From Sthenelais limicola (Eukaryota; Annelida; Polychaeta; Phyllodocida; Sigalionidae): 64,000 nt of DNA. Position numbers and translations under genes: made by a program. The first letter of the stretch is position 1. Each line of letters starts with the position of its first letter. The notes below the pieces were generated by a model that had not been told where the DNA came from, did no database searches, and saw only the letters and a program-made list of their open reading frames with translations. The stretch spans positions 118,383,374-118,447,373 of the forward strand of contig OW804098.1 of the NCBI GenBank assembly GCA_942159475.1, written 5' to 3'. Below, piece by piece: positions 12,901-24,975 of the stretch.

Positions 12901-15492
12901 TTGTTTAACCTTATATGAAGCATATATAATAAATATAAATATAAAAAAATAATGATTGATACATTCAGGATAACTAACTCGTTGGTTGAAGGATTGTGAA
13001 TATTGCACTCGTTGCTGCACAACTTGTGCAATATTCACAATCCTTCAACCAACTCGTTTGTTATCCTGAATGTATCAATCATTATTTTTTTTAGGTAACA
13101 TGAAGACGGAGCCCCGAGCATTTGACCGGAAGGTGAAAGGTGGAAGGCTGAAGTAGATTGAGCGCATCATTGCCAGGACAACGCCCATTCGTTGACGGTG
13201 TTGTGTATATGCAGAGCCACTCGCTGAGGGGATAATTCGTTCCAGCACAGCAGAGCAGAGCAGTCTGCAGCCTGAATTTGACATTTTATTCTAACAATAT
13301 TTGGAGGATAAAGATATACATATTCCGCCAACTACCTTGTTCTTGTTATCACTGGTGGGCCCCAACTGTTTTATATTTTTCCAGGAATCATTTCTTATAA
13401 AACCTGAGGGCTGTTGCACAACAAAATTCAACAAAATGAACAGGATTCGGTCCTCGTAGGGTCTAAGAACGAGCACGATTAGCCCTCTGTTGCACAATTC
13501 CTCATCCTAACCTTACTCGTTATATTTCCACATGCTCGTGGGTGTACTCTACTCAATATTAGAGGTGTGGACCCAATCAAATAGTGGGATAATCCAAAGA
13601 GTGATGTCATGCAGAGGGGATATTCCCACCTAGATTGTTACCTCTTTGATTGCCTTGGTTGAACCTTGATTGTTTGTTTTGGAGACATTCAACATAAGTT
13701 TGATTGACAGGTCACACACATACACACACACACATATATAGGTACATCAATGGCTTCAACAATAGTCAAGAATCATTTATGTATGACTGAAGTTTAGGTT
13801 TGATATAGAATCATTGTCAATTTATCTTAATATCAATGATTAAATTAATTTGATATTGAATATGGTCATATATACGAACGAACGAGCACCTAGAATTGGT
13901 TGTGCAACAGGTTCTCGTTCGTTGCACAAAGAACGAGCAGGGATTTCTACGAATTTCATTGAGCAACAGAAAGGCTAAAAACAGCCACAAATTTGCAACG
14001 AACAGGCGTTGTGCAACAGCCCTCTGGGAGCTTATTCCATACAACAGGGCATGACAGGTGAAACGTTGACAAAAAGTTTTTGAACTTCTCGAATTAGAGT
14101 TCTCCCCCTTTGTACCCTGCTTGATTCTAGAAATGGGGCTACAATTAAACAACTACATGTGTTTTTCTACACAACTGTGGGTTCACTGCACCTAGAATAT
14201 ATTATATATAAATCATCTGTTGTGTTTGTGGTCCCAACTAAAAGCATCTTGGGTGAGTTTCATTGTGAAATGGAGTAGACTACCATTGTTACTTACCTCT
14301 ATGTTCTGCTGGTCTAGGGTTGTTAAAACGTCATACTTTTTGAGCGGGCTCATCAGTTGCGTCACATTTAACAATTCATCCAAATCTGGTCCACAGCCTA
14401 TCAGAATTCTATAGAATTCCGTCTCTCTCAGTAGTTTCTGATCTGTAATGTAAGTCGATTGTGATTGAGTACTTGAGACCTTTTCTATATACAAATATAG
14501 GCATCACAATGGCAAAGGAAAATTCAGTGAGGAACAAAACAGAAAGTTGACGCATCGGTTTGTTTGTTTATGCCACTTTCAATATAATTTGTGGGCCGAG
14601 GAATACAAGTCACATTTTAAATATACCTATTAAACCTTGTTTTGCTCAAGTCGCATGTCCTGATCTATGAGGATAATCCTAACTAAATTATCAGAACTAA
14701 ATGCCCTCGTCTAAAACAGGTAGAAATTCCCAGCTTTTTCCTCTTTATTAAACGCCGATACAAGATTCATAATTGACCTTATGGGATAGGTAGCGCCTGG
14801 AGGATAGCAAATTAATAAGAATAATTAGCAAACCCCTTGCCCTCACTTGCTTCCTTTGCCCTCACCCTCTCTCCCCTTGCTCCGCCCCCTTGGCGCCCTA
14901 AAAAGCAAAATAAAAAAAAAGAAGAAGAAGAAGAAGAAGAAGAAGAAGAAGAAAAAGGAGAGAAAAAGAAAGGCCCATATGAATGGCCATCTATCTGAAA
15001 GGGCTATAGGATCAATTCCATTGTTGACCATGCATACTGCTATCGGGTAGCTATGATGATCGCCGCATGGCCAACATAGTTCTTTGTTTATCAATATGGT
15101 ATGTTACACTGCATACATAATGAAAACATGGCAGAGATGTCAAACAGTTGGATCTTTCTACCCGCCCATAGTCAAGATGAACAAAAGTTCTCAATGGACA
15201 AGTGACATCCGTTGGGCCGTGCATGACGTTTGTAGGAAGTTTATGAACTGCAGGAAGTATAGGAAAAAAACCTTTACATATTTTACAATCCGGCTATAGC
15301 CAATTAATATAAAGGGTCAACAAAAATATACCAGATAGACATAGGGGAGACATCCCTCCGATTGGCTCTTTGTGAATACGGTTAATTGTCCTTATAGCAT
15401 ACTGCAGATATAGTCAACTCACCCTCATACATGTCAATCAAGCTATGGGGATCTGTAGCGCTAGCCCCACCCTCACCTCCACCAGTCGCCAT
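8991..15492 (-). CDS. Gene B: complete CARD-NACHT (NLR-type) protein, six exons, 504 aa
   Basis: Exons (minus strand): 15492-15423, 14442-14297, 11383-11182, 10783-10742, 10297-10156, 9903-8991. All junctions are GT-AG and phases close exactly (1, 0, 1, 1, 2), giving 1515 nt including the TAG stop. Residues 1-24 are a Gly-rich leader, about 27-116 a CARD, about 117-237 a linker, and from about 238 a NACHT NTPase. Walker A is GPAGSGKT at 248-255, a Walker B-like VIIDGIDN lies at 318-325, a sensor-like VLVSTRE at 350-356 and an NPLSLCII (GxP-type) motif at 421-428. In known families, NACHT binds ATP/dATP and oligomerises, and CARD recruits partner CARDs. The protein ends about 75 residues after the NPLSL motif without leucine-rich repeats, and I found no downstream exon before gene A. 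A missed 3' exon remains possible but needs a donor I cannot see. Tandem paralogue of gene A. Confidence 0.85.
10156..10297 (-). CDS. Gene B exon 5: linker between CARD and NACHT
   Basis: 142 nt between a GACATCAG acceptor and a CTG|GTAAGG donor, entered in phase 1 and left in phase 2. It encodes residues 154-200 plus two bases of codon 201, a basic polar linker with no domain I recognise. The phases fit exons 4 and 6 exactly. Confidence 0.75.
10742..10783 (-). CDS. Gene B exon 4: 42-nt linker micro-exon
   Basis: A very small exon between TTATTTCAG and GTGAGC. It adds 14 codons (TSRYVRVPSEIDK plus split codons) and takes phase 1 in and out. It is required: exon 3 cannot join exon 5 or 6 in frame with the observed composition without it, and including it makes every phase close. 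Confidence 0.72.
11182..11383 (-). CDS. Gene B exon 3: second half of CARD
   Basis: 202 nt encoding residues 73-139. The segment FHKARSLVDHLQRGD, then FTGFLRSLQDHRQEHIIRLL, matches CARD helices 4-6 (K-A-R-x-L-x-D-x-L and 'F-x-x-x-L-x-x-x-x-x-x-x-x-L-x-x-L-L'). A Gln-rich run (QQQQ) follows. The acceptor is CCTGCAG and the donor AGT|GTAAGTG. Confidence 0.85.
12062..12209. repeat. Foldback palindrome with P2-like tip
   Basis: Arms TGGAATATCGCACTCATTAC and partner, tip CTCAGCCTTTGGCTTTG at 12126-12142. The outer arms align with the palindrome at 12951. In gene B intron 2. Confidence 0.65.
12243..12279. repeat. Small perfect hairpin plus extra arm copy
   Basis: GTGGAGTTGTATACG and CGTATACAACTCCAC flank TTGTGTG. 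A further copy of the right arm (ATACAACTCCACGCT) follows at 12297-12311. Confidence 0.6.
12951..13083. repeat. Foldback palindrome, 59-bp arms
   Basis: AATGATTGATACATTCAGGA at one end and its complement at the other, with arms nearly identical to the tip. Homologous to 12062-12209, but with the inner stem and tip deleted. Gene B intron 2. Confidence 0.8.
14297..14442 (-). CDS. Gene B exon 2: first half of CARD
   Basis: 146 nt (phase 1 in, phase 0 out) encoding residues 24-72. The pattern LLRETEFYRIL, then DLDELLNVTQLM, then LKKYDVLTTLDQ matches CARD helices 1-3: charged amphipathic helix, short loop, then the 'L-x-x-x-D-x-L' stretch. The exon lies between a TTACAG acceptor and a GAG|GTAAGT donor. 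Confidence 0.85.
14928..14953 (+). repeat. (GAA)n microsatellite
   Basis: About nine tandem AAG/GAA triplets in gene B intron 1. Long Lys and Phe frames across it are artefacts. Confidence 0.9.
15423..15492 (-). CDS. Gene B exon 1: start codon and Gly/Ala leader
   Basis: ATG at 15492-15490 opens a 23-residue leader beginning MATGGGEGGASATD. The exon ends one base into codon 24, just before GTGAGT. The same start context and leader occur in gene A at 1822, which supports this start. There is no signal peptide, consistent with a cytosolic protein. Confidence 0.8.
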
Positions 15493-16323
15493 TCTATGTA
15501 AAGAAAAAAATAATCAATATTAAATGCAATAGACAATAACAATACACAATTAATAGATGCTGAAACACCAGTCATTATCATTGAACATATGTATAGATAT
15601 TTATTTCCAAGACAGTTTTCTCAACGAGGCTTTGAAGGAAAATATGTTGGGTTTGATTTTAAAATTTCGGTAACTATAATTGATATCTCTGCTAGCTATC
15701 TGGAGGTTGATTTCAAAGAGTCTAATTCAGATGAATTAGCTACTTACTTAACCTACCTTTCAAAAGGGTATCCCTAGGATGAAGTCCAGAATACCAATAT
15801 GCAGAATTCTCACTAGGATGGAGGGAGTACAATGAAAGGGCAGGTGCAGGCCTCCTAGGTGCTTGCATAGAGGCTCCTGCTCTGGTAAACTTACCCCATG
15901 AAAGTAGATTGTAGGCAACCAGCAGTTATTGCCGGATTAGACACAGCCTGGTTCAGAATAAAAGCAAATCCTGAGAACACCCATGGTTATGCAGTAAAGG
16001 CTTGTATTTGAAGAGAAAGGCATGGTGGTGAGTGTACATAGCTCTCTCGGAAACTACTAGTGTGGTACCTGTTGATTTCTGTAATATACTGCATGTAGTC
16101 GGTTATCTTAAAACATCGATAGTTTGAGATTTATCAGTTTCAAGAGGTCAGAGGACTATTGCGTCTCACCAATTGTCCAGGGCATACTTGCTATACAGAT
16201 AACAGTAAACAACAATGATCGATATATGTGACGTATGTATAAATCAAAGCTGAAACAACTCAGGAATAACTCCTTCATCTCTGCTACAGCTATAGGGGCT
16301 AAGGGCTGGGGTCATCTAATGAT

Positions 16324-16740
16324 TATATGTGATCCGTTTTAGGAAAATGAGTCATGAGTCGGAAAATATGGATTTTGAGATAAGACCATATTTGAAAAGA
16401 GGGGGTCAAGCCGATTCTAATGATAGTAAACACTAGGGTACCTAACATGTATTTCTATATTCTACGTTTGATATTTTTATTTTTGAAAAAGAAAAGTTTT
16501 CAATGTTTCTGGCTTGGTAAACCAGTAAAGTAACTAAATATACTCCATATGAAGGCCTTCAAAACGCAATAATATATTTAATACAATGTCCTGAAATTTG
16601 ATACATGGATTTATATGACTATAAGTGCTACACTCACTAAAAATCAGAACATTTCAATGAAGAAAACCTATGAAAAAAAACACTTTGAAAAATATCAATT
16701 TTTCGACTTATGACTCATTTTCCTGAAACACAGCACATAT
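16324..16740. mobile_element. MITE-2 copy inside one arm of the gene A/B duplication
   Basis: Inverted ends ATATGTGATCCGTTTTAGGA and CCTGAAACACAGCACATAT. The matching position in the gene A segment (about 3340-3360) lacks the element, while flanking sequence aligns on both sides. Confidence 0.75.
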
Positions 16741-19700
16741 TTGGTAAAAAGAGCTCCTAAAATATAATGACTTAGTTTTTTGCTACAATATGGTGGAACA
16801 ACTTCTTTGACTTTCAACTAATAACTAATAATTTCAAACATAACCATATGGATAAGGATTCCAGAATGGACATCATTTCAATTTGAAGATATACATGGTT
16901 AGATCAGTAGTAACTCTTTGATCTCCTCCACCGCTATGTCGAGGGGGTATCTAAATGTTACCTTTAGGGAGATTAGGTTACCCCAACAGTACCTACTAAA
17001 TGTTAGCTGGGCAGGATTGAATATTATTCAATAAATAATATTGATAGATACATTATGTCTTCGTGAAGGGACATTTCTCTGATATCTTTAAGTGGCAAAA
17101 TTATCTATGGGATTTCCCTCAACAGATCATGTACAAAAGTATAGATCAATACATTGACACTGATAGGTTTTTAAACTCTAACTTGCACCCGTATGGTTGT
17201 ATTGCCTAGATTCTTAAAAAAAGAGTTTGTAGTTTTTGATTGAAACACGCTAGAGGACTAGACATTTTGAAATGTATTTTATTGGTATTAGTATATTAGT
17301 ATATATTATGAGGTATAGTTATGCTAGTTGAGACTATTGCGCACAAATAAAACAAGCCATGTTTAAGTGAATACACACATATTTTGTTGTTGTTTTTTAT
17401 CTCCAATAATATATAAAAAATGCAGTATAAAATGGTTATGACTACCAGCACGTACGACACGACCCTGTAGTTGTAGTTGTACATGGCATAAAGTTTACAT
17501 GAAAAGGACAACCAAACACTTGAATAGCAAAGATGTTGAACAGTTTCGATAAGAAGTAATAGCATTACCAATCGATATCAGTATAATCTGAAAAGCCTAT
17601 GTACAAACATGTATCATCTAACAGGTGAAATGAGTTGAAGGCCTGCATAGCAGAAACTAACGTCGAATGTTGAACTATATTTCATGGAAATATAATTTCT
17701 CAAGCTGTACGAAATTGTACAGTTCATCTTCACAGCTCAAATCCTCTCAAATTACCGAACTAAATCGGCAAAAATTAGGCTCAAATTATAGTTCAGCATC
17801 ATTGAGAAAATCTTATAATCAACATACTGCCACAATATACCGATATATATATACAAGATTTCTTCTCTTGTTTTACCATGGATTTTGACAATTTTTTTTC
17901 GATAAAAATGAGAATCTTGACTTAATTGCGCCTACTTGTTGTCATAAAATCAAGTTCATAGAATATAGATAAGTATTTCAACATGCTTTTTTCATTTGAA
18001 ATATTTTTCTAATGATATTAACATGTATTTTTAATAATTACAGCATGGTTTGTTAGTTTTATTAAATATGCCCTTGAAATATGAACCCATCTTATTTCTG
18101 CTCTGGGCATCATTTGCCCAGCCCCTTTTGCATACAATTTGAAAGGCTGTCTGAAAATTTGAATCAGACTAGGAGTCACGAGTGGGAGTTTCCTTGCTCA
18201 TAAACTCCCAAGGAGTTAACCACAAAAAACTTCCATACATCTAAAATTGTTGCCAATGATAGTACAAAGCTAATAATCTGGAAATGCCATTAGTTAGATA
18301 TAAGGCATCAGAAGCCCAATTTTGGGGAATGTTACTTGATAATATATTATTCAATTTATTAAGAAATTAAGTATTTTTGGATGAAAAAGGGCTAGACAAA
18401 TGATGCTCAAAGTGCCATAAAACAAACATCTCTGTAGATTAGGACGAAGGAAAAATCTAAGTCCATTTCCAATACATTGTTGAATATATCATAATACATT
18501 GCCACCTTAAATTAAGTCAATTATCCAGGTTGGTTTTGAATAAATTCGAGCATTTGAAGACATTGTTTGTCAAGATTACCTCGAAGTTATAGAAAGGAAT
18601 TTGTATATATTATGCTAATTTATCACAATTATCATCAAGTAGCCTGAATATGTATGTATTTAAGCCGTTCGGTTTACATAATCCTCGATCCTAGCTCTGC
18701 TAATCGGGGCTGCTAATTGCATATAATGTACGAGGAATAAATGTGTGAAAAACAATAGGGCAGAGGAAGGGTGATGGATATAAGTGATATAGATATTAAT
18801 ATCTAGATGGGCTATTCCGTTTTAACGGCTTTAAACTTTTCAACTTTGGATTATTTCGAAGAGTTTTGCAAAATAGTCCTCAAGTACATGAAGCACCAAA
18901 TATAGACATCTACACTTGACCTTTAATCATCACCTGGCGTATGTTCAATTTCTATATCATAATGTTTATCATTAAACATACATTTCTTTCTTTAGGAAAA
19001 AAACATGAAATTGACGTTAATTAATGTCATTGTGGGTTTTTTTTTCAGAATATATATATATGCAAGCGAACACATATTAATCTCATCACACTGACTGATA
19101 AGGTTGTCTACGTCCCGGAATAGAGATGGATAAACACAGAAAGAGATAGAACGAGAGGCAGCAAGAGACAGACAGAGAAACAGAGAGGGAGACAGATGAA
19201 CACAACAAGAGAATGAGAAATAAAATACTTCTTTACTTTTCACTTTTACAAATACAAATAATTTTATTTCCCGAACATTTTAAATTTGTGACCGTTCTCA
19301 TTTCGAAAATATATGTATATATAAATGGAGAATGATAGATCTAGAGACAAGGAGCGATTGGAGAAAATACAGAAAGAGTGTGAGTAGTGTAAGAGAGAAA
19401 GAGAAACCGTATGCAGGGGCCAGAAACACTCCCTGTGGCCTGTTGTACAAGCTTATTAAAGGAATTTGTTCTGGGAATTACTTCACCTGTATGTAAGATG
19501 ACAATGCCTTCCTACGTGAAATCCCAGCTGGTAGGAATAGCCTACAATGGTTAATATTGGCAGTTGTATTCCTTGTAACACAGTCTACAATGATATAAGT
19601 CCATGAAAGATGTATTTCCCGTTGTGTTTCTTTTTATTCACTTCTGGATTACATTTTGCAACAACAATAATATAGCCTCACTGAGGAGATGAGTTGTCAA

Positions 19701-20172
19701 CAGATGCGAAGGGAAAGAGAGAGAGCCAAGAGAAAAGTGCCCAACTTGGGCATACATACAGCTTGTAACACTATCTACCAGGAGGACAAAGAGCTGCTCC
19801 ATTAGCCAATCATAATCAATTCTTGAGGAGCTCCTTCTCCCCATGTCCAATAGGAATAAAGGTCCAAGGCTTAGAGTCACCACCCCATTTACTTGTTTTG
19901 AATAATTCTAGAACATTCTGGAGGGCAATTCCCCCTCCCCAATCACTCCTCCAGGGCCCGTCCTCCCTACCCCCCTCCCCATTATGACCATACCAAGGCT
20001 ACAGCCTCATAATGCTGGGTAAGTCCGGGAGAATGTGCTTTGTCCATAATCTTACAATTATGAATCACTGGTGAACTCCATGCACTTGTATCCTATCCCT
20101 ATATGCTTAAAACTATGTGTTACACCCTCCCAACGATACAATGGAAAGGAAATGAAGGAATACCACTCACAC

Positions 20173-20403
20173 TCACAATATTTCAGAAAATGCACAATCT
20201 ACAGTTCTCCAAATCTTTCAAATTCCTCTAAATTAGACTGAAAAATGATAAATACTGAGTATATCTGAGTGTATTCTGTATTGTATTTATTCAATAAATC
20301 TGTCTGAGTAGCCTATGTTAAACTGAATTTTGAATCTAATTTCGGTCGTAAATGTTGGTTATTTGAGGGGAAGTCAATTATACATCTTCTGAAGACTTGA
20401 CCC
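20173..20403. mobile_element. MITE-1 copy
   Basis: Full-length diverged copy: TTTCAGAAAATGCACAATCT at the left and TACATCTTCTGAAGACTTGA CCC at the right. Confidence 0.65.
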
Positions 20404-21178
20404 TTTGTAGTTTGTGTTGTTTATGTTTTTCATTGATAACATTTTATCATACCGACACTCGTCTCAGCGTATCAAGAAATATTAACAAAATATGACATAC
20501 TCCTCAGTATATCAGCGCAGTGCCGCCCCCTCGTGGTTCAATAGAGAACTAAGTTGTACCCATAAATAATATCACTGCAATGAATCCACGCACATCGCGG
20601 GGATTTGTTGATATATCAGTTTATATTAACAACTACTGATTGTCATCATTGTCAGAAACTGAGTTCATACAGATGAACAATAAAGGAAAAAAGAATATAA
20701 TTGTTGTAATTTTCAGTGAATATGGGAAAATATCGTTTCGTTACCTGAGTCCACAGAGATCTCAGAATCCCTTCCATTCGCAAACTTCCTCATTTTCACT
20801 AAATTCGGTCCAAAACTTGTTCTTTTTTCTTTTTAGTCTAACGCTGCTATGAGTGTTCAACCCAGCTCATCCCGCATGGTAATTACAATTATGAAATAAT
20901 GAAATTTAAACTATGGTCATAACAAAGGCATTGTAAGAGAGTGGGACGGGAGGCAAAGCGCTTAGCATGGTGCCTTATAAGCAAAGAAAGGGTTTTTTTG
21001 TGGATGTTTTTCCTTCCTACATTATTTGCCATGGCCCTGTTGTATAGCTAAGCAAAATAAGTTTTTGTCTGGGAAATTTGTTCTTCCATTCTTTTGTTGC
21101 TACGTAGCATTCCCACCTCTTCGGAATATTCCTTGCTGTACAGGTGTGGGTCAGCAAGGTAAAAGGTATAAAGGATGC

Positions 21179-21425
21179 ATATGTGATCCGTTTTAGGAAA
21201 TGTCATGAGTCTCAAAATATGGATTTTAAGATATCACCATATTTGAAAAGAGATCAAGATGATTCCAATGATACTAAACACTGGGACACCTAATGAGTGT
21301 TTCTATATTTTTAGTTTGATATTTTTATTTTTGAAAAAAGAAGTTCGCCATATTTCTTGATGGGTAATTACCAGTAAAACAACTAAATATACTCCATTCA
21401 AAGGCATTCAAAACGCAAAGATATT
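21179..21425. mobile_element. MITE-2 copy, 3' truncated
   Basis: Left end ATATGTGATCCGTTTTAGGA is present. Similarity stops near 21425, where a coding-like minus-strand stretch begins. Confidence 0.65.
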
Positions 21426-21429
21426 GTTA

Positions 21430-21893
21430 AGGGAGCTATTTTGTTGGATGTAGTAAGGATCATGGGGGATGTATGGGAGAGGCTCGTCCTCGTCCCACAG
21501 ATTATCAAGCGAAGGTGAAGCATGGAAACTATTGTATTTAGATGATTCCTAATTCCAATCACTTTAATCATAATCATCACTCGAATTGATGGAGGAATTG
21601 ACACAATATCCAAGGAGACAACAAGGCGATTTGTATTTACTTAAGTTTTGTTTTATTATGTACGACCTAACATGTTAAAATGTGTCATTAATTATTGCGT
21701 CCACCGAAAGAAAATCGGTCACTTCTTTAAGTTCTGCTGGTGTCATTATTGTCCGATCCTTAAATATTATATTTTGAGAACAAGACGATTTCTCATCTTT
21801 TTCACTTAGACAGAGAAGGGTAAACTTGGGGGTTTTAATATGGGAGCCTATGAGTCCCAAGGTCTGCATGCAACCCTTTCCAATGCAATTCAT
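21430..21893 (-). pseudogene. Possible degraded gene fragment
   Basis: The minus strand has a coding-like acidic stretch (FHASPSLDNLWDEDEPLPYI) ending at the MITE-2 fragment, preceded by in-frame stops. A 72-codon frame lies upstream (21893-21675). Neither matches a family I know. Composition is the only support. Confidence 0.22.
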
Positions 21894-22926
21894 TCAAAAT
21901 TGGAAATCTCATCTTTTTTGGACAATTATGTTGAAATTAAAAGTGCTCTGGAAGGAGAAATTCTCATGAATTTATATATGTAAAAGAAATTTTGTTGATA
22001 GACAACATAAATAATTCTAAAATCAAGATTTAATTTTCTGACAACTGTACCCGTTGCAATGCTACCACTAGTGGAACTCGCCTGCCGTCCGCGTCAATAG
22101 TAATGGTCCATGAGTTCAGTCATTACATCTAACTTGCATATTATGTCATACAGTTGTATAAGTGTTTTTATTACCAAATTGCAATACCATTACATAGAAA
22201 AGGGTCATTTCTCTCTCTTTGCACGCACAGTTCTTCCTAGAGTGCCCTGAATCGTTTTTCTGTTTATCATAAATTTAAGACATCTGTTAATAGAAGCTTA
22301 TACTCAGATCTTATTTACGCTACATCCGATCTAATGTTTCTTTAGAAAGATTACACTTTGATAACCAATTAAATCATGTTACATACCAATATCATCAATC
22401 TTATTTAAATATATACATTCATAACAATCTACATGAAAGTTTCCTCTTTCTATATTGGTCTATGTTTTTAGCAACTAAATAGTTACATTTATGTAACATT
22501 TAGACATTTTCACCTTGTGATGATAATATAAAACAGACTATTACCATTCTTCCAGAAAACTTCATACAAGTCTTACATGCTTGATTAGAATACATTTTTA
22601 TTGTTGATGATTTAATAATTAATTCATCGACAATGTACAGGATATAAAATATAATAGTGAAATATAATATTTTACTCTCCTTGAATCATATATTGATTTT
22701 TCAGGTATATCCTGAAATTGGCCAGGTCTTCTACATGGTGACCCTAAAAAAATGTGTTATTTTCTGAGTTCCATAGCATTGGCGCCATGTATAAAAAGCA
22801 TCTCATAATTCTCTCCGAATGTGGAGTTAATATCTTAAGCATCTTCTTTTTGTTACCTTTATTGGACCTTAACTCTGGTTTACTCGTTTCAATATTATCT
22901 ATGTTATTATCTATACTTTAATATAT

Positions 22927-23160
22927 GGGTCAGATTTTCAGAAAATGTACAATTGCAGCTCTGCACATTTAGAAAATTCTGCTAAATTAGACTGAAAAAT
23001 GATGAGTACCAGGTACATCTGGGTATATTTGGTATCGTGTTGTTTTAAAGTATGTATTTTGCTATGTTAAACTACATTTTGAAGCTTATTTCTGTCTAAA
23101 ATGTGGGTTCTTTGAGAGGATTGGTGAAGGCGAATTGTACATTTTCTAAAAGTCTCACCC
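22927..23160. mobile_element. MITE-1 copy, best preserved
   Basis: Begins GGGTCAGATTTTCAGAAAAT and ends TGTACATTTTCTAAAAGTCT CACCC, about 234 bp. Interior has AAAATTCTGCTAAATTAGAC and GAGAGGATTGGTGAAGG. No ORF. Used here as the family reference. Confidence 0.75.
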
Positions 23161-23983
23161 ATATACTATTTGCATTTTCAATTTAAATTGTCCAGAAAAT
23201 CAAGTATAATGTATTTATTGGTCAGCTACATATCATTCTACTCCATGTGTATTTATTACGTAACCAATTTTTTTTATCTTTTCTTAAATATCACCTCATC
23301 TCATCTCATTATCTCATCAAATTATAGAACTGTCTGATTGTAATATTCTAATAGACATTCAGCGCTTGTTAATCTGTAATTGAACATCAGCACATTCAGG
23401 ACCTGACGGAAAACAGGGTCTGACTCTAGTCAGTAAAAGTTTAATGGATTGTCACATGCCACTGTTTACTCCTGAATAAAGAAATGTTCCCCTCAAAAAT
23501 ACTATACTCTTCTACCGAGATAGAGAAACCTCTAGTGTAATTTATAAACTATTTTGGGCCTACTATTGCATGTGGGCCAGCGTCAGGAGCCGATTCCCGG
23601 AGTATTACGGGGTTATGTTAAAGATTGATCCTCTCTTATCTTAATCTGGAAATGAAAAAATATCAGTGTTATAACCCTTATCAATATACTGTTGAATTTT
23701 GGCTAGAATTAATGAGTAAACCAAACAATGTTTTTATTCTCAATGTTTCTTCCAGCTGAAAACACAATGCAGACCTAAATATTAACACTATTTTTTGCAG
23801 CCATATTAGCCGCTGATATTAATAATACCTGCTGGAAATATCTGAGAAAAATACTAGACATGTGCAGTGTTCAAGGTGTCAGTGACATACCATACGAAAA
23901 ACAACGTATATTATGCGTCTACAAATATTCCTATGACAAATATTGCCCCTTTATTATCAATAATTTTAAGTTCAGCTTAATAG

Positions 23984-24218
23984 GGCGACTCCACTATAGG
24001 TAAAAAACGGCGCCGACAGGCAAAATTCGTCGCCGACATGACTAAAAAATTCTAAAAATTCAGCGCACACAAATCACCAGTGGAAGAGGGGTAAAATAGG
24101 TTGTCGGCAACACATTCATTTGTTGCCAACAATTGTAAAATATCTAACTTGATTAGATATTTCGTTGCAAAAAATTCGTCGCAGCCGTTTTTTGCCGTTT
24201 TTTCCATAGTGGAGTCCC
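23984..24218. mobile_element. MITE with ACTCCACTAT-type terminal repeats
   Basis: A 235-bp element begins GACTCCACTATAGGTAAAAA and ends with its inverted match (CCGTTTTTTCCATAGTGGAGTC). AAATTCGTCG is repeated in each half. Non-coding. Confidence 0.65.
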
Positions 24219-24587
24219 TGCATAAAGCGTAATACTTCTGCTCTTTATTATAAATGCTAATTCGTTTGATATATCTCAACTCAAGGTAACATTTCTTTTA
24301 TAAATAACCACCGGTACCTGGGATTTCTTTTTAAAATTACATTACACTAGTTTTTGAATGAATACATATCATATGAGATGTTTTACAGAAAATTGAGCAA
24401 CAATTTGCAATAAAGCGATTTTTAGCTAGAGTCATAATCGAAAAAATTAGAGGATTCCAATGATAGGACAACCGCTAAGTACTTCTATAGTTTTGTATAC
24501 CATTTCTTAATAGTCGATCTCACGTGAAATAGTTTAATCTACTTCGGAGGCTAATCTTTGATGCTCATGAATATTTTCATTAAATGT

Positions 24588-24822
24588 GGGTCAGATTTTC
24601 AGAAAGTGTAAAATTGGCAGCTCTGCACGTTTAGGAAATTCTGCCTAATTAGGCTGACAAATGATGAGTACCAGGTATATCGGGGTATTATTTGTTATCG
24701 TGTTGATTTAAAGTATCTGTTTTGCTATGTTAAACTACATTTTGAAGCTTATTTCTGTCTAAAATATGGGTTATTTGAGGGAATTGGTGAAGGCGAATAG
24801 TACATTTTCTAAAAAGCTCCCT
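24588..24822. mobile_element. MITE-1 copy
   Basis: Closely related to the copy at 22927 (shared CAGCTCTGCAC, GATGAGTACCAGGTA, GTTAAACTACATTTTGAAGC). The two are a recent pair. Confidence 0.75.
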
Positions 24823-24904
24823 CATGCATGAAATTCGATATGTATTTATGCTACTAACAGGACTAGACACCACACAAATGAAAACATTTTGAGCAAGGGT
24901 TGTT

Positions 24905-24975
24905 GTGGGAAAACATTTGAGAAAATATTTTTTGCAACTTGTGACTCATTTTTCTATAAGACATCACATAATATA
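24905..24975. mobile_element. MITE-2 end fragment in the gene D 3' UTR
   Basis: GCAACTTGTGACTCATTTTT then ATAAGACATCACATAAT, about 60 bp beyond the gene D stop. Same terminal type and orientation as at gene C. Confidence 0.6.

Noticed and set aside
14843..15094. Poly-Lys and poly-Phe frames
   Set aside because: Produced by a GAA microsatellite in gene B intron 1.
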